Positions 36,114 through 44,386 of a stretch of 64,000 bases of DNA are shown piece by piece. Position 1 is the first letter of the stretch; the number at the start of each line of letters is the position of its first letter. Under the pieces are notes generated by a model that worked only from the letters and a program-made list of their open reading frames with translations, did no database searches and was not told where the DNA came from. Origin of the DNA: Gilichinskyi gelida (GTDB lineage: Bacteria; Acidobacteriota; Thermoanaerobaculia; Gp7-AA8); contig JBBPII010000003.1 of the NCBI GenBank assembly GCA_038040385.1, positions 186,001 through 250,000 of the forward strand. The letters are read 5' to 3'. The position numbers were made by a program, and so were the translations under genes.

Positions 36114-37172
36114 GTGACCGCCGCGCAGCCCGTCGGCCTTCCCGAATCGACCGTCGCTGACCGCGACGTCGATCCGCGCGAGGCCATCCTCGAGGTCAAG
36201 AACCTCCGCACGTCGTTCTTTTCCGCCGAGGGGCCGGTGCATGCGGTGGACAACCTCTCGTTCAACGTGCGGCGCGGCGAGGCGGTCGCGCTGGTCGGCG
36301 AGTCGGGATGCGGAAAGAGCGTCACCGCCATGTCCATCATGCGGCTGGTAGCGCCGCCGGGGCGGGTGACGGGCGGGGAGGTCCGGTTCAAAGGACGCGA
36401 TCTCGCCGCGCTGTCGGAACGAGAGATGCGCTCGGTGCGCGGCAACGACATCGCCATGGTCTTCCAGGAGCCGATGACGTCGCTCAATCCCGTCTTCAAG
36501 ATCGGCGACCAGGTCGCGGAGGCCATTCGCATCCACCAAAAGATGTCGAAGAAGGCGGCGTGGCAGCGGGCGGGGGAGATGCTGGAGCTGGTGTCGATTC
36601 CCGATCCGTACAAGCGGCTCTACGACTACCCGCACCAGCTTTCGGGCGGGATGCGGCAGCGGGTCATGATTGCCATGGCGCTGTCGTGTGACCCGGAGCT
36701 GCTCATCGCCGACGAGCCGACCACCGCCCTCGACGTCACCATCCAGGCCCAGATCATGGAGCTGCTCGCCTCGCTGCAGAAGCGCCTCGGCCTCGCCATC
36801 CTGCTCATCACTCACGATCTCGGGGTGGTCTCCGAATTCTGCGAGCGGATCATCGTGATGTACACCGGACGCATCGTCGAGGAGTCGCCGGTGCGCGACC
36901 TCTTCGCCAACCCCGCCCACCCGTACACCCGCGGCCTGCTCAAATCGCTGCCGAGCGTGTCGACGGGGGAGAAGACGCGTCTGCCGACCATCGCGGGGAT
37001 GGTTCCGCCGATCACCAACCTCCCACCCGGCTGCAAGTTCAATCCGCGATGCCCCGACGTCATGCCCATCTGCCTCGGCAAGGAGCCGGCGCGGATGATC
37101 GTCGCGCCGGGACACGACGCGCGGTGCTATCTGCACGGCGACGAAGCGGACCCCGAGAGGCTGCCGCAATGA
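36114..37172 (+). CDS. dppD: Peptide ABC transporter ATPase, DppD/OppD type
   Basis: 352 residues from a GTG at 36114; earlier in-frame starts run back through the divergent gene. Walker A GESGCGKS, Q-loop VFQEPMTSLNP, signature LSGGMRQRV, Walker B LLIADEPTTALD and switch ITHDLGVV are all intact. The C-terminal oligopeptide extension (HPYTRGLLKSLP, then cysteine-rich PPGCKFNPRCPD) typifies Dpp/Opp ATPases. It overlaps dppF (ATGA). Its binding protein and permeases are probably those at 48544-52119; the gap is unusual. Confidence 0.92.
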   Translation: MTAAQPVGLPESTVADRDVDPREAILEVKNLRTSFFSAEGPVHAVDNLSFNVRRGEAVALVGESGCGKSVTAMSIMRLVAPPGRVTGGEVRFKGRDLAALSEREMRSVRGNDIAMVFQEPMTSLNPVFKIGDQVAEAIRIHQKMSKKAAWQRAGEMLELVSIPDPYKRLYDYPHQLSGGMRQRVMIAMALSCDPELLIADEPTTALDVTIQAQIMELLASLQKRLGLAILLITHDLGVVSEFCERIIVMYTGRIVEESPVRDLFANPAHPYTRGLLKSLPSVSTGEKTRLPTIAGMVPPITNLPPGCKFNPRCPDVMPICLGKEPARMIVAPGHDARCYLHGDEADPERLPQ

Positions 37173-38212
37173 GCGCGCTTCCCCAGGAGACCCCCGTCCT
37201 TCCCCTCGGCCTCGGCGAGCCGCTGCTCATCGTGGAAGACCTCAAGAAGTACTTCCCCGTCCGCCGCGGCGTGCTCTCGCGGGTGGTGGCGCAGGTGAAG
37301 GCGGTCGACGGCGTGAGCTTCGGCGTCGCCCGCGGCGAGACCCTCGGCCTGGTCGGCGAGTCGGGCTCGGGGAAGACGACCGTCGGACGCTGCATCCTGC
37401 GGCTCATCGAGCCCACCGACGGCGCGGTCAGCTTCGAAGGGACCGACGTCCTCTCTCTCGACTCCGGCGACATGCGGCGGATGCGCCGCCACATGCAGAT
37501 CGTCTTTCAGGACCCGTACGCGTCGCTCAACCCGCGGATGACGGTGGGGACGATCATCGCCGAGCCGCTGATCATCCACGGCGAGATGTCGGCGCGCCAG
37601 CGCGGCGAGCGCGTGGCGCAACTGCTGGAAAAAGTCGGGCTCAGCCCCGATTACAGAAGGCGGTACCCGCACGAGTTCTCCGGCGGGCAGCGGCAGCGCA
37701 TCGGCGTGGCGCGCGCGCTGGCCACCAACCCGAAGTTCCTGGTGCTCGACGAGCCGGTCTCCGCGCTCGACGTCTCCGTCCAGGCGCAGGTCATCAATCT
37801 ATTGATGGACCTGCAGGACGAGCTGGGGCTGACCTACCTCTTCATCGCCCACGACCTGTCGGTGGTCGAGCACATCTCCACCCGCGTGGCGGTCATGTAC
37901 CTCGGCAAGATCATGGAGCTCGCGGAGCGGCGCTCCCTCTATGCGGATCCGCTGCACCCATACACCAAAGCGCTGCTCTCAGCGGTCCCGGTGCCCGATC
38001 CGAACGTGAAGAAGAGCCGCATCATCCTCAAGGGCGACATCCCCACGCCGCTCGATCCGCCGAGCGGCTGCGTCTTCCACACCCGCTGCCCCATCGCGCA
38101 GTTCCCCGTCTGCAAGGACGTCGTGCCGCCGCTGGTCGAGCACAAGGCGGGGCAGTTCGCCGCCTGCCACTTCGCCGGGGCGCCGGTGCCGGGCGAAGTG
38201 CCGGCCGGCTAA
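37169..38212 (+). CDS. dppF: Peptide ABC transporter ATPase, DppF/OppF type
   Basis: 347 residues from the ATG at 37169 that overlaps the dppD stop. Walker A GESGSGKTT, Q-loop VFQDPYASLNPRM, signature FSGGQRQRI, Walker B LVLDEPVSALD and the histidine switch IAHDLSVV are complete. The C-terminal DPLHPYTKALL and PPSGCVFHTRCP region is the family extension. With DppD it forms the heterodimeric motor for oligopeptide import. Confidence 0.93.
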   Translation: MSALPQETPVLPLGLGEPLLIVEDLKKYFPVRRGVLSRVVAQVKAVDGVSFGVARGETLGLVGESGSGKTTVGRCILRLIEPTDGAVSFEGTDVLSLDSGDMRRMRRHMQIVFQDPYASLNPRMTVGTIIAEPLIIHGEMSARQRGERVAQLLEKVGLSPDYRRRYPHEFSGGQRQRIGVARALATNPKFLVLDEPVSALDVSVQAQVINLLMDLQDELGLTYLFIAHDLSVVEHISTRVAVMYLGKIMELAERRSLYADPLHPYTKALLSAVPVPDPNVKKSRIILKGDIPTPLDPPSGCVFHTRCPIAQFPVCKDVVPPLVEHKAGQFAACHFAGAPVPGEVPAG

Positions 38213-38347
38213 CTCTGTCAACGTTCGGTGCGTCCCAACGTATTGGTGAGAAGTAGAATGCGGATCGCCACATCGGGCCGCGCCCGCACGGCGCTCGAAA
38301 CTCTCACTTCAATCTCTCGTAGAAGAGGCGTGTCTAGGAGGACTTGC

Positions 38348-40042
38348 ATGACCGCTGTTCGACGGCTGCTGATCATCGTTTGCGCCTTTGCCGCGGCGAT
38401 GGCGTCAGCGCAGACGACGACCGTAACCACCAATCCCGACCAGGCGGCCACTGCGGCGGTCAGCGCCGACACCGACCGCGACGTCCGCGACCCGCGCGCC
38501 ATGCGGCTCACGCTCGACGACGCGCTCAAGACCGCCATGGAGCGCAACATCGGCGTGCAGCTCCGCCGGTACGACTACCAGATGGCGGGGGAGAGCCTCC
38601 GCTCGCAGTACGGCACCTTCGACTGGCTGGGCACCTCATTCCTGCAGCACACCAGCAGCGAGACCCCGACCAGTAACACCCTCGCCAGCACCGCCTTCCG
38701 CGGCACCACCGCGAACTTCGGCGTCGAGCAGGTCATCCCCACCGGCGGCCGCTACAGCATCGAGTGGCAGAACTCGCGGCGGGCGGTGTCCAGCTTCGGC
38801 CAGCTCGTCAATCCTACGTACGGCAGCGGCCTCGGCATCTCCCTCGCGCACCCGCTGCTGCGGAACTTCGGCGTGGACGTCAACACCCGCGGCATCACCA
38901 TCGCCCGCAACACCCTCGGCCTCAATCACGAGGTTTTCCGCGCCACGCTGATGGACACCGCCAACAGCGTGGAGCAGGCCTACCTCAACCTGATCTACGC
39001 ACGGCAGTTCGTCGACGTGGTGAGGGAATCGCTCTTCCTGGCCCGCGACCAGGCCCGCATCACCCAGATCCGGATCGACGTCGGCGCCTCCGCGCCTCTC
39101 GACATCCTCCAGCCGCGCGTGCAGATCGCGACCTCGGAAGAGGCGCTGATCAACGCCGTGGCCTCCGTGCGCGGCGCCGAGGATGACCTCCGCGCGCTCA
39201 TGCACCTCGATCCGGCCGAGTGGGACCGCCCGATCATCCCGGTGGATCCCATCGGCTACACCCCGATCGACATCGACCCCGCGCAGGCCGTCGCCCGCGC
39301 GCTCGACCTTCGGCCCGAGATGCACGAGCTGCAGCTCACCACCGAAACGCGCCGCATTCAGTACATGTACGCGCGCAACCTGACCCGCCCGCAGGTCGAC
39401 CTGGCGCTCGATTACAGTCAAGCCGGCCTGGCCGGGAAGGCGCTGGCCATCAACCCGGTCACCAACCAGCCGACGAACATCCCCTCGACGCAGTTCCCGC
39501 ACGCCGTCCAACAGGTCTTCGAGGGCACGTTCCCGACCTGGACGATCGGCTTCACCATCGGCGTGCCGATCACCAACATCGGGGCGCGCGCCGAGGCCAA
39601 GCGCGCCGAGCTCAATCTGGCGCAGTCGAAGACCGACGAGGAGCAGACCCGCCAGAACATCGTGGTGCAGGTCCGCGCCACCGTCCGGGCCATCGACACC
39701 GCGGCGAAGTCGATCCAGGCCACCCGCCAAGCCCGCGACGCCGCGGAGAAGAACCTCGACGCCGAGCGCAAACGCTACGAAAACGGCATGACCACCAACT
39801 TCCAGGTCCTGCAGATCCAGCAGCAGCTCACCGACGCCCGCGCCAGCGAGCTGCAGTCGCTGGTCACCTACAACAAGGCGGTCGCCGCGTACCACCGCGC
39901 GGTGGGCGACCTGCTCGACGTGCACAACATCAAAGTCGAGACCGAGAAAGTCGAGGAGCCTCACTTTCCGTTGTTCTCCACCTTCGACCGATACAATTGG
40001 CTGAAGTACGACAGAGCCAATCGGTCGGAGGAGAAGAAATGA
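38348..40042 (+). CDS. TolC-family outer-membrane channel
   Basis: 564 residues from the ATG at 38348 (CTAGGAGGA upstream). A Sec signal (LLIIVCAFAAAMASA) is followed by two homologous outer-membrane-efflux halves: helical coiled-coil repeats (NSVEQAYLNLIYARQF, ATVRAIDTAAKSIQAT) with short beta segments and the loop FQVLQIQQQLTDAR. It forms the trimeric exit duct for the efflux pump encoded next. Overlaps the Yip1 gene (ATGA). First gene of a five-gene coupled operon. Confidence 0.88.
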   Translation: MTAVRRLLIIVCAFAAAMASAQTTTVTTNPDQAATAAVSADTDRDVRDPRAMRLTLDDALKTAMERNIGVQLRRYDYQMAGESLRSQYGTFDWLGTSFLQHTSSETPTSNTLASTAFRGTTANFGVEQVIPTGGRYSIEWQNSRRAVSSFGQLVNPTYGSGLGISLAHPLLRNFGVDVNTRGITIARNTLGLNHEVFRATLMDTANSVEQAYLNLIYARQFVDVVRESLFLARDQARITQIRIDVGASAPLDILQPRVQIATSEEALINAVASVRGAEDDLRALMHLDPAEWDRPIIPVDPIGYTPIDIDPAQAVARALDLRPEMHELQLTTETRRIQYMYARNLTRPQVDLALDYSQAGLAGKALAINPVTNQPTNIPSTQFPHAVQQVFEGTFPTWTIGFTIGVPITNIGARAEAKRAELNLAQSKTDEEQTRQNIVVQVRATVRAIDTAAKSIQATRQARDAAEKNLDAERKRYENGMTTNFQVLQIQQQLTDARASELQSLVTYNKAVAAYHRAVGDLLDVHNIKVETEKVEEPHFPLFSTFDRYNWLKYDRANRSEEKK

Positions 40043-40797
40043 CGACAGAGATTCCCGCGGCAGCTCCCGCTCCGGCAGAGCCGAAACCGAATCCATTCGC
40101 CCGCATGATCGGCGCGCTGGTCTCACCGAATGAGACCTTCACCTCGATCGCCCGCCGGCCCGACTGGGTCGTGCCGCTGCTGGTCATCGTCCTGATCGGC
40201 TACGTCAGCACCTTCCTCTTGATGCCCCGCATGGACTGGGACGCCATCGTCGCGATGCAGGAGGAACAGATCAGGGCGAAGAATCCCAACATGTCCCAGG
40301 AGCAGTTGGATCAGATGGAGAGGATGACCAAGGCGTTCGGGAAAGTGGTCGGCTGGGTCGCTCCGGTCGTCGCGGTGATCTGGTACGTCATCGTCGCCGG
40401 CGTGCTCCTGCTCGCGTTCCGCCTCCTGGGAGGCGAGGGCACGTTCGGGAAGGCATTCTCCGCGACGCTGTACGCCTGGATGCCGCTGGTGGTCAACGGG
40501 ATCATCCTGACCATCGTTGCCGTGTTGCGCAGCGGGTTGGTCGACCCGACGCAGATGGCCACGCTGGTCAAATCCAACCCAGCCTTCCTGGTCGACATGA
40601 AGGCGCAGCCGGTGCTCTTCGCGCTGCTGTCGTCGATCGATATCTTCACCATCTGGACGGTGGTGCTGCTGATCATCGGATTTGCGGCGCTCTCGCGGAC
40701 GTCGAAGGCGAAGGCTTCGGCGATCGTCATTTCGCTCTGGGTGGTCTGCATTCTCCTCAAGCTCATCGGACCAGCGTTTCAGACGCTCAGTAAATGA
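40039..40797 (+). CDS. Yip1-domain membrane protein
   Basis: 252 residues, ATG overlapping the tolC-like stop. After a proline/alanine-rich head, a Yip1 fold with five transmembrane helices (about 45-63, 108-135, 150-175, 195-220, 225-245); NPFARMIGALVSPNETF is the usual entry. A long polar loop rich in methionine and glutamine (MQEEQIRAKNPNMSQEQ) lies after TM1. Function in bacteria is unclear; its place between channel and adaptor genes suggests help with assembly or membrane organisation of the exporter. Overlaps the next gene (ATGA). Confidence 0.75.
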   Translation: MTTEIPAAAPAPAEPKPNPFARMIGALVSPNETFTSIARRPDWVVPLLVIVLIGYVSTFLLMPRMDWDAIVAMQEEQIRAKNPNMSQEQLDQMERMTKAFGKVVGWVAPVVAVIWYVIVAGVLLLAFRLLGGEGTFGKAFSATLYAWMPLVVNGIILTIVAVLRSGLVDPTQMATLVKSNPAFLVDMKAQPVLFALLSSIDIFTIWTVVLLIIGFAALSRTSKAKASAIVISLWVVCILLKLIGPAFQTLSK

Positions 40798-42029
40798 AAA
40801 AGAAGATCCTGATCATCGCCGGCGCGGTCGTCCTGATCGCCGTGATCGTCATCGCCAGCCTCAAGGGCGGCGGGGCGAAGGGGGAGAAGGTCCACGTCGA
40901 GCCGGTCAAGCCGCGCGACATCCAGGCCATCGTCACCGCGCCCGGCCAGATCGACCCCAAGCTCAAGGTCAACATCAGCGCGCACATTGTCGGCAAGATC
41001 GAGCGCCTCTACTTCAACGAAGGCGACACGGTGCGCAAGGGTCAGAAACTCGTCGATCTCGAGAAGTTCGCGTATCAGGCCCAGTACGCCCGCGCGCGCG
41101 CGGAAGCGGCCAACCGGCGCATCGAGGTGACGCGCGCACGCGCGGCGCTGGGGACGGCCGAGGCGGCGTACAAGCGAGCGGTCAGCCTCGAGCGGCAGGG
41201 GATCCAGGCGCAGGAGCTCTTCGACCGCGCGCGGCAGGAACTGCAGAACGCCCAGGCCGGCTACCAGTCGGCGGAGGAGGGCGTGCGGCAGGGCCAAGCG
41301 CTGCTGCAGCAGGCGCGCACGGACCTCGACCGCACCACCATCGTCTCGCCCATCAACGGCAAGGCGGTGCAGCTCAACGCGCATGAGGGTGAGGTGGTGG
41401 TCACCGGGACGATGAACAATCCGGGGTCGGTCATCGCCGTGATCGCCGATCTGTCCGAGATCCTCGTGGAGGCTGAAGTCGGCGAGACCGAAGTCACCGG
41501 AATCCGCGTCAGCCAGAAGGCGAAGGTCCACGTCGACGCCGTGCCGGACAAGGATTACGCCGGACACGTTTCCGAGATCGGCAGCTCGGCGGCGGTGCGG
41601 CAGACCAGCGGCACGGGACTGCGTTATTTCAAGGTCAAAGTGGCCATCGACGATCCCGACGAGCGCCTCAAGCCGGGGATGACGTCGCAGGTGTCGATCA
41701 TCATCACCACTGCCGGCGCAGCGCTCTCGGTGCCGATCCAGAGCGTGGTGGAGCGCGTGCCTCCGTCGCTGTCGAAAAAGAAGGGCGACGAGGAAGAAGA
41801 CGACACTTTGCCGAAACGTAAGTACGTATTCACCGTAAAAGACGGTAAGGCAAAGATGTCGGAGGTTGCGACAGGCATCAGCGATGCGACTCACGTGGCC
41901 ATCGTCTCCGGCATCAAGCCCGCGGATCAGGTGGTCACCGGCCCGTTCCGGACTCTCAAGAAACTGAAAGACGGCGACAGCGTAGAAATCTCCAAGGAAG
42001 AGAAAAAGGCGCAAAGCGAGAAATCGTGA
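40794..42029 (+). CDS. Periplasmic adaptor protein (MacA/HlyD family)
   Basis: 411 residues. One N-terminal membrane anchor (KILIIAGAVVLIAVIVIA), a lipoyl-like half (VTAPGQIDPKLKVNISAHIVGKI), a helical hairpin (about 95-180) and the returning half VVSPINGKAV-type sequence (TIVSPINGK), then beta-barrel and membrane-proximal domains. It bridges the inner-membrane MacB-like transporter to the TolC-like channel. An acidic/basic insert (KKKGDEEEDD) lies near residue 330. Overlaps both neighbours. Confidence 0.9.
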   Translation: MKKKILIIAGAVVLIAVIVIASLKGGGAKGEKVHVEPVKPRDIQAIVTAPGQIDPKLKVNISAHIVGKIERLYFNEGDTVRKGQKLVDLEKFAYQAQYARARAEAANRRIEVTRARAALGTAEAAYKRAVSLERQGIQAQELFDRARQELQNAQAGYQSAEEGVRQGQALLQQARTDLDRTTIVSPINGKAVQLNAHEGEVVVTGTMNNPGSVIAVIADLSEILVEAEVGETEVTGIRVSQKAKVHVDAVPDKDYAGHVSEIGSSAAVRQTSGTGLRYFKVKVAIDDPDERLKPGMTSQVSIIITTAGAALSVPIQSVVERVPPSLSKKKGDEEEDDTLPKRKYVFTVKDGKAKMSEVATGISDATHVAIVSGIKPADQVVTGPFRTLKKLKDGDSVEISKEEKKAQSEKS

Positions 42030-42718
42030 TAGGGACGAACGGAAACGGGCAGCACCTGATCGAAATGCGCGAACTGACGCGCGTCTACCAGCTCGGCACA
42101 GAAGAGATCCACGCGCTGCGCGGCATCGACCTGGTCCTCAATCAGGGCGAGTACGTGGCCATCATGGGCCCGTCCGGCTCCGGCAAGTCGACGCTGATGA
42201 ACATCATCGGCTGCCTCGACCGCCCCAGCGCCGGGCAGTACATCCTCGACGGCACGCCGGTGGAGTCGATGAACGACGACGAGCTGGCCGCGGTTCGCAA
42301 CAAGAAGATCGGGTTCGTCTTCCAGACCTTCAACCTGCTGGCGCGCACCAGCGCCCTGGCAAACGTCGAGCTGCCGCTGGTCTACGCCAGGATCCCGCGC
42401 CTCGAGCGCCGCCGGATGGCTGAGGAGGCGCTGGCCTCTGTCGGCCTCGCCGACCGCATGACCCATCAGCCGAACGAGCTCTCCGGCGGCCAGCGCCAGC
42501 GCGTCGCCATCGCCCGCGCCCTGGTCAACAAACCCTCGCTCCTCCTCGCCGACGAGCCCACCGGGAACCTCGACTCCCAAACCGGCCGCGAGATCCTCGA
42601 TCTCTTCCGCACTCTCCACAACAACGGCAATTCGATCATCCTGGTTACGCATGAGGATGACGTGGCAAAGGAAGCCAAGCGGGTCATTCATCTTCGGGAT
42701 GGGCGGATACAGGACTGA
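42026..42718 (+). CDS. ABC transporter ATPase, MacB/LolD type
   Basis: 230 residues from a GTG overlapping the adaptor stop. Walker A GPSGSGKS, Q-loop FQTFNLLARTSALANVELPL, signature LSGGQRQRV, Walker B LLADEPTGNLD and switch VTHEDDVA are all present and typical of the MacB/LolD/FtsE subfamily. It works with the FtsX-like permease gene that now lies 407 bp further on, separated by an inserted four-helix-bundle gene with flanking repeats. Confidence 0.93.
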   Translation: MIGTNGNGQHLIEMRELTRVYQLGTEEIHALRGIDLVLNQGEYVAIMGPSGSGKSTLMNIIGCLDRPSAGQYILDGTPVESMNDDELAAVRNKKIGFVFQTFNLLARTSALANVELPLVYARIPRLERRRMAEEALASVGLADRMTHQPNELSGGQRQRVAIARALVNKPSLLLADEPTGNLDSQTGREILDLFRTLHNNGNSIILVTHEDDVAKEAKRVIHLRDGRIQD

Positions 42719-42719
42719 A

Positions 42720-42742
42720 AGTGCTGAGTGCTGAGTGCCGAG
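42720..42742 (+). repeat. Heptamer array (AGTGCTG), left flank of the inserted gene
   Basis: Three tandem copies of AGTGCTG (the last AGTGCCG) immediately after the ATPase stop. The complement is found at 43090-43120 on the other side of the four-helix-bundle gene, so the pair forms an inverted bracket. Confidence 0.8.
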
Positions 42743-42793
42743 TTTTTTCTACGGCAGGTAGAGGTACTTGACAGACCGAGGGAGAATCTTCGA

Positions 42794-43126
42794 ATGGCAA
42801 AAGTTGAACAGTTCGAAGACCTCATCGCCTGGCAAAAAGGGCGCGTCCTCGTGCGTGACATTTACGCGGTTTCCGAACAACGGCCGTTCGCTCGCGACTT
42901 TGCGTTGCGCGATCAGATCCGGGATGCCGCGCTCTCGGTGCCTTCCAACTTCGCGGAAGGCTTCAAACGCGCCGCTCTCGGTGAATTCCATCGCTTTCTA
43001 ACCTACGCGAAAGGGTCGTGCGGCGAAGTGCGATCACAGCTCTACAACGCGCTCGATGTGGGCCTGCGGAGCAGCATCGAGCGGCGACGCACTCAGTACT
43101 CAGCACTCAGCACTCGGCACTTCTAA
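42794..43126 (+). CDS. Four-helix-bundle protein (23S rRNA intervening-sequence type)
   Basis: 110 residues from the ATG at 42794. The core matches the IVP/avd-like four-helix bundle: VEQFEDLIAWQKGRVLVRDIY, FALRDQIRDAALSVPSNFAEGF, and FHRFLTYAKGSCGEVRSQL. The last residues (YSALSTRHF) are encoded by the heptamer repeat. It sits between the ATPase and permease genes of one transporter, flanked by inverted repeats, and its stop overlaps the permease ATG (TAATG). It is probably a small mobile or domesticated cassette; molecular function unknown, though relatives bind nucleic acids. Confidence 0.8.
   Translation: MAKVEQFEDLIAWQKGRVLVRDIYAVSEQRPFARDFALRDQIRDAALSVPSNFAEGFKRAALGEFHRFLTYAKGSCGEVRSQLYNALDVGLRSSIERRRTQYSALSTRHF
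43090..43120 (-). repeat. Heptamer array (CAGCACT), right flank of the inserted gene
   Basis: Tandem CACTCAG/CAGCACT words, the complement of 42720-42742, running to 5 bp before the permease ATG. It encodes the C-terminus of the four-helix-bundle protein. Confidence 0.8.
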
Positions 43127-44343
43127 TGTTTCTCGAAAACCTAACGATCGCTCTAAGAGCCATCTTCGCCAACAAGATGCGCTCCATCCTGACCGTCCTC
43201 GGCGTGATGATCGGCGTGGCGGCCGTCATCGCCGTCGTCTCCATCGTCCAGGGCTTCCAGCACAAGATGGCCGGTGATCTCAACGAGATCGGCGTCGGCT
43301 TCATCGAGGTCTTTCCGCAAAGCGACCGGCGGAAGCCCTTCCACATGCCGGAGCTGACCATCGAAGACGCGCTGGCGGTGCGGCAGCAGACGGGCTCGAT
43401 CCGCGAGTTTTCCCCGATCTTCATCAGCGGCGCGCAGTTGCGATTCGGCGATGCCCGTCATCAGGCCCAGATCTACGCCGTCAACCGCTCCTATCCGGAT
43501 ATCGTCAACCATTGGGTGGACTTCGGGCGCTTCTTCACCCCCGTCGACGATGAGCAGAAGAAGCGCGTCTGCGTCATCGGGGTGGAGGTTGCCCGCGAGC
43601 TCGACATCGAGGGCGATGCCTTGGGGAAGCTGATCCTGATCGACGGGAACAGCTTCACCGTCGTCGGCGTGCTGGAGGAGAAGGGGGGGTCGCTCGGCAG
43701 CAATCAGGACGACGTCGTGCTCATTCCCTTCTCCACGGCCACGGTGGTGTATGGCTCGGAGAACATGCGGCGGCTGGTTCTCGCCTTCCAGATGGAGGCG
43801 GGGGCGGACCTCGATCTGGTGAAGAAGCAGGTAAGCGACATCCTGCGTGCGCGCCATCGATTGAAGAAGGGCGACAAGGACGACTTCCAGATCCTGGCTC
43901 AGGAAGAGATCCTGAAAATGGTCTCGAAGGCGCTCGGATACGTCACCGGCATTCTCGGCGGCGTCGTCGCCGTCGCGCTGCTGGTCGGCGGCGTGGGGAT
44001 CATGAACATCATGCTGGTCTCGGTCACCGAGCGGACGAGAGAGATCGGGATCCGCAAATCGATCGGTGCGCGGCGGCATGACATCCTGGTGCAGTTCCTC
44101 ATCGAGGCGATCGTCCTCTCCGCGTTGGGCGGGCTCATCGGCATCGTCGGCGGTTCTCTCCTGGCCAACGTCGCGCGCCTGGTCATCGGCAAGGTGTGGG
44201 TGGAGTTTCCCGCGGTGCACACCCCGATGTGGGCGATCCTCGGCGCGGTCGTTTTCTGCGCCGTCATCGGAATCATCTTCGGAATCTACCCGGCGGCCAA
44301 GGCGTCGAAGCTCGATCCGATCGAGGCGCTCCGGTACGAGTGA
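43126..44343 (+). CDS. ABC transporter permease, MacB/FtsX type
   Basis: 405 residues from the ATG at 43126, whose A is also the last base of the previous stop. TM1 (MRSILTVLGVMIGVAAVIAVVS) is followed by a large periplasmic MacB-core domain (about 45-270) and three C-terminal transmembrane helices with the FtsX signature (GIMNIMLVSVTERTREIGIR, KSIGARRHDIL). With the ATPase at 42026, the adaptor and the channel it makes a tripartite exporter. A longer in-frame reading exists only through the repeat. Confidence 0.92.
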   Translation: MFLENLTIALRAIFANKMRSILTVLGVMIGVAAVIAVVSIVQGFQHKMAGDLNEIGVGFIEVFPQSDRRKPFHMPELTIEDALAVRQQTGSIREFSPIFISGAQLRFGDARHQAQIYAVNRSYPDIVNHWVDFGRFFTPVDDEQKKRVCVIGVEVARELDIEGDALGKLILIDGNSFTVVGVLEEKGGSLGSNQDDVVLIPFSTATVVYGSENMRRLVLAFQMEAGADLDLVKKQVSDILRARHRLKKGDKDDFQILAQEEILKMVSKALGYVTGILGGVVAVALLVGGVGIMNIMLVSVTERTREIGIRKSIGARRHDILVQFLIEAIVLSALGGLIGIVGGSLLANVARLVIGKVWVEFPAVHTPMWAILGAVVFCAVIGIIFGIYPAAKASKLDPIEALRYE

Positions 44344-44386
44344 GACTAGCCGAAATAGCCATTCTCCGCGGAGGGTTAGGTTCCTC

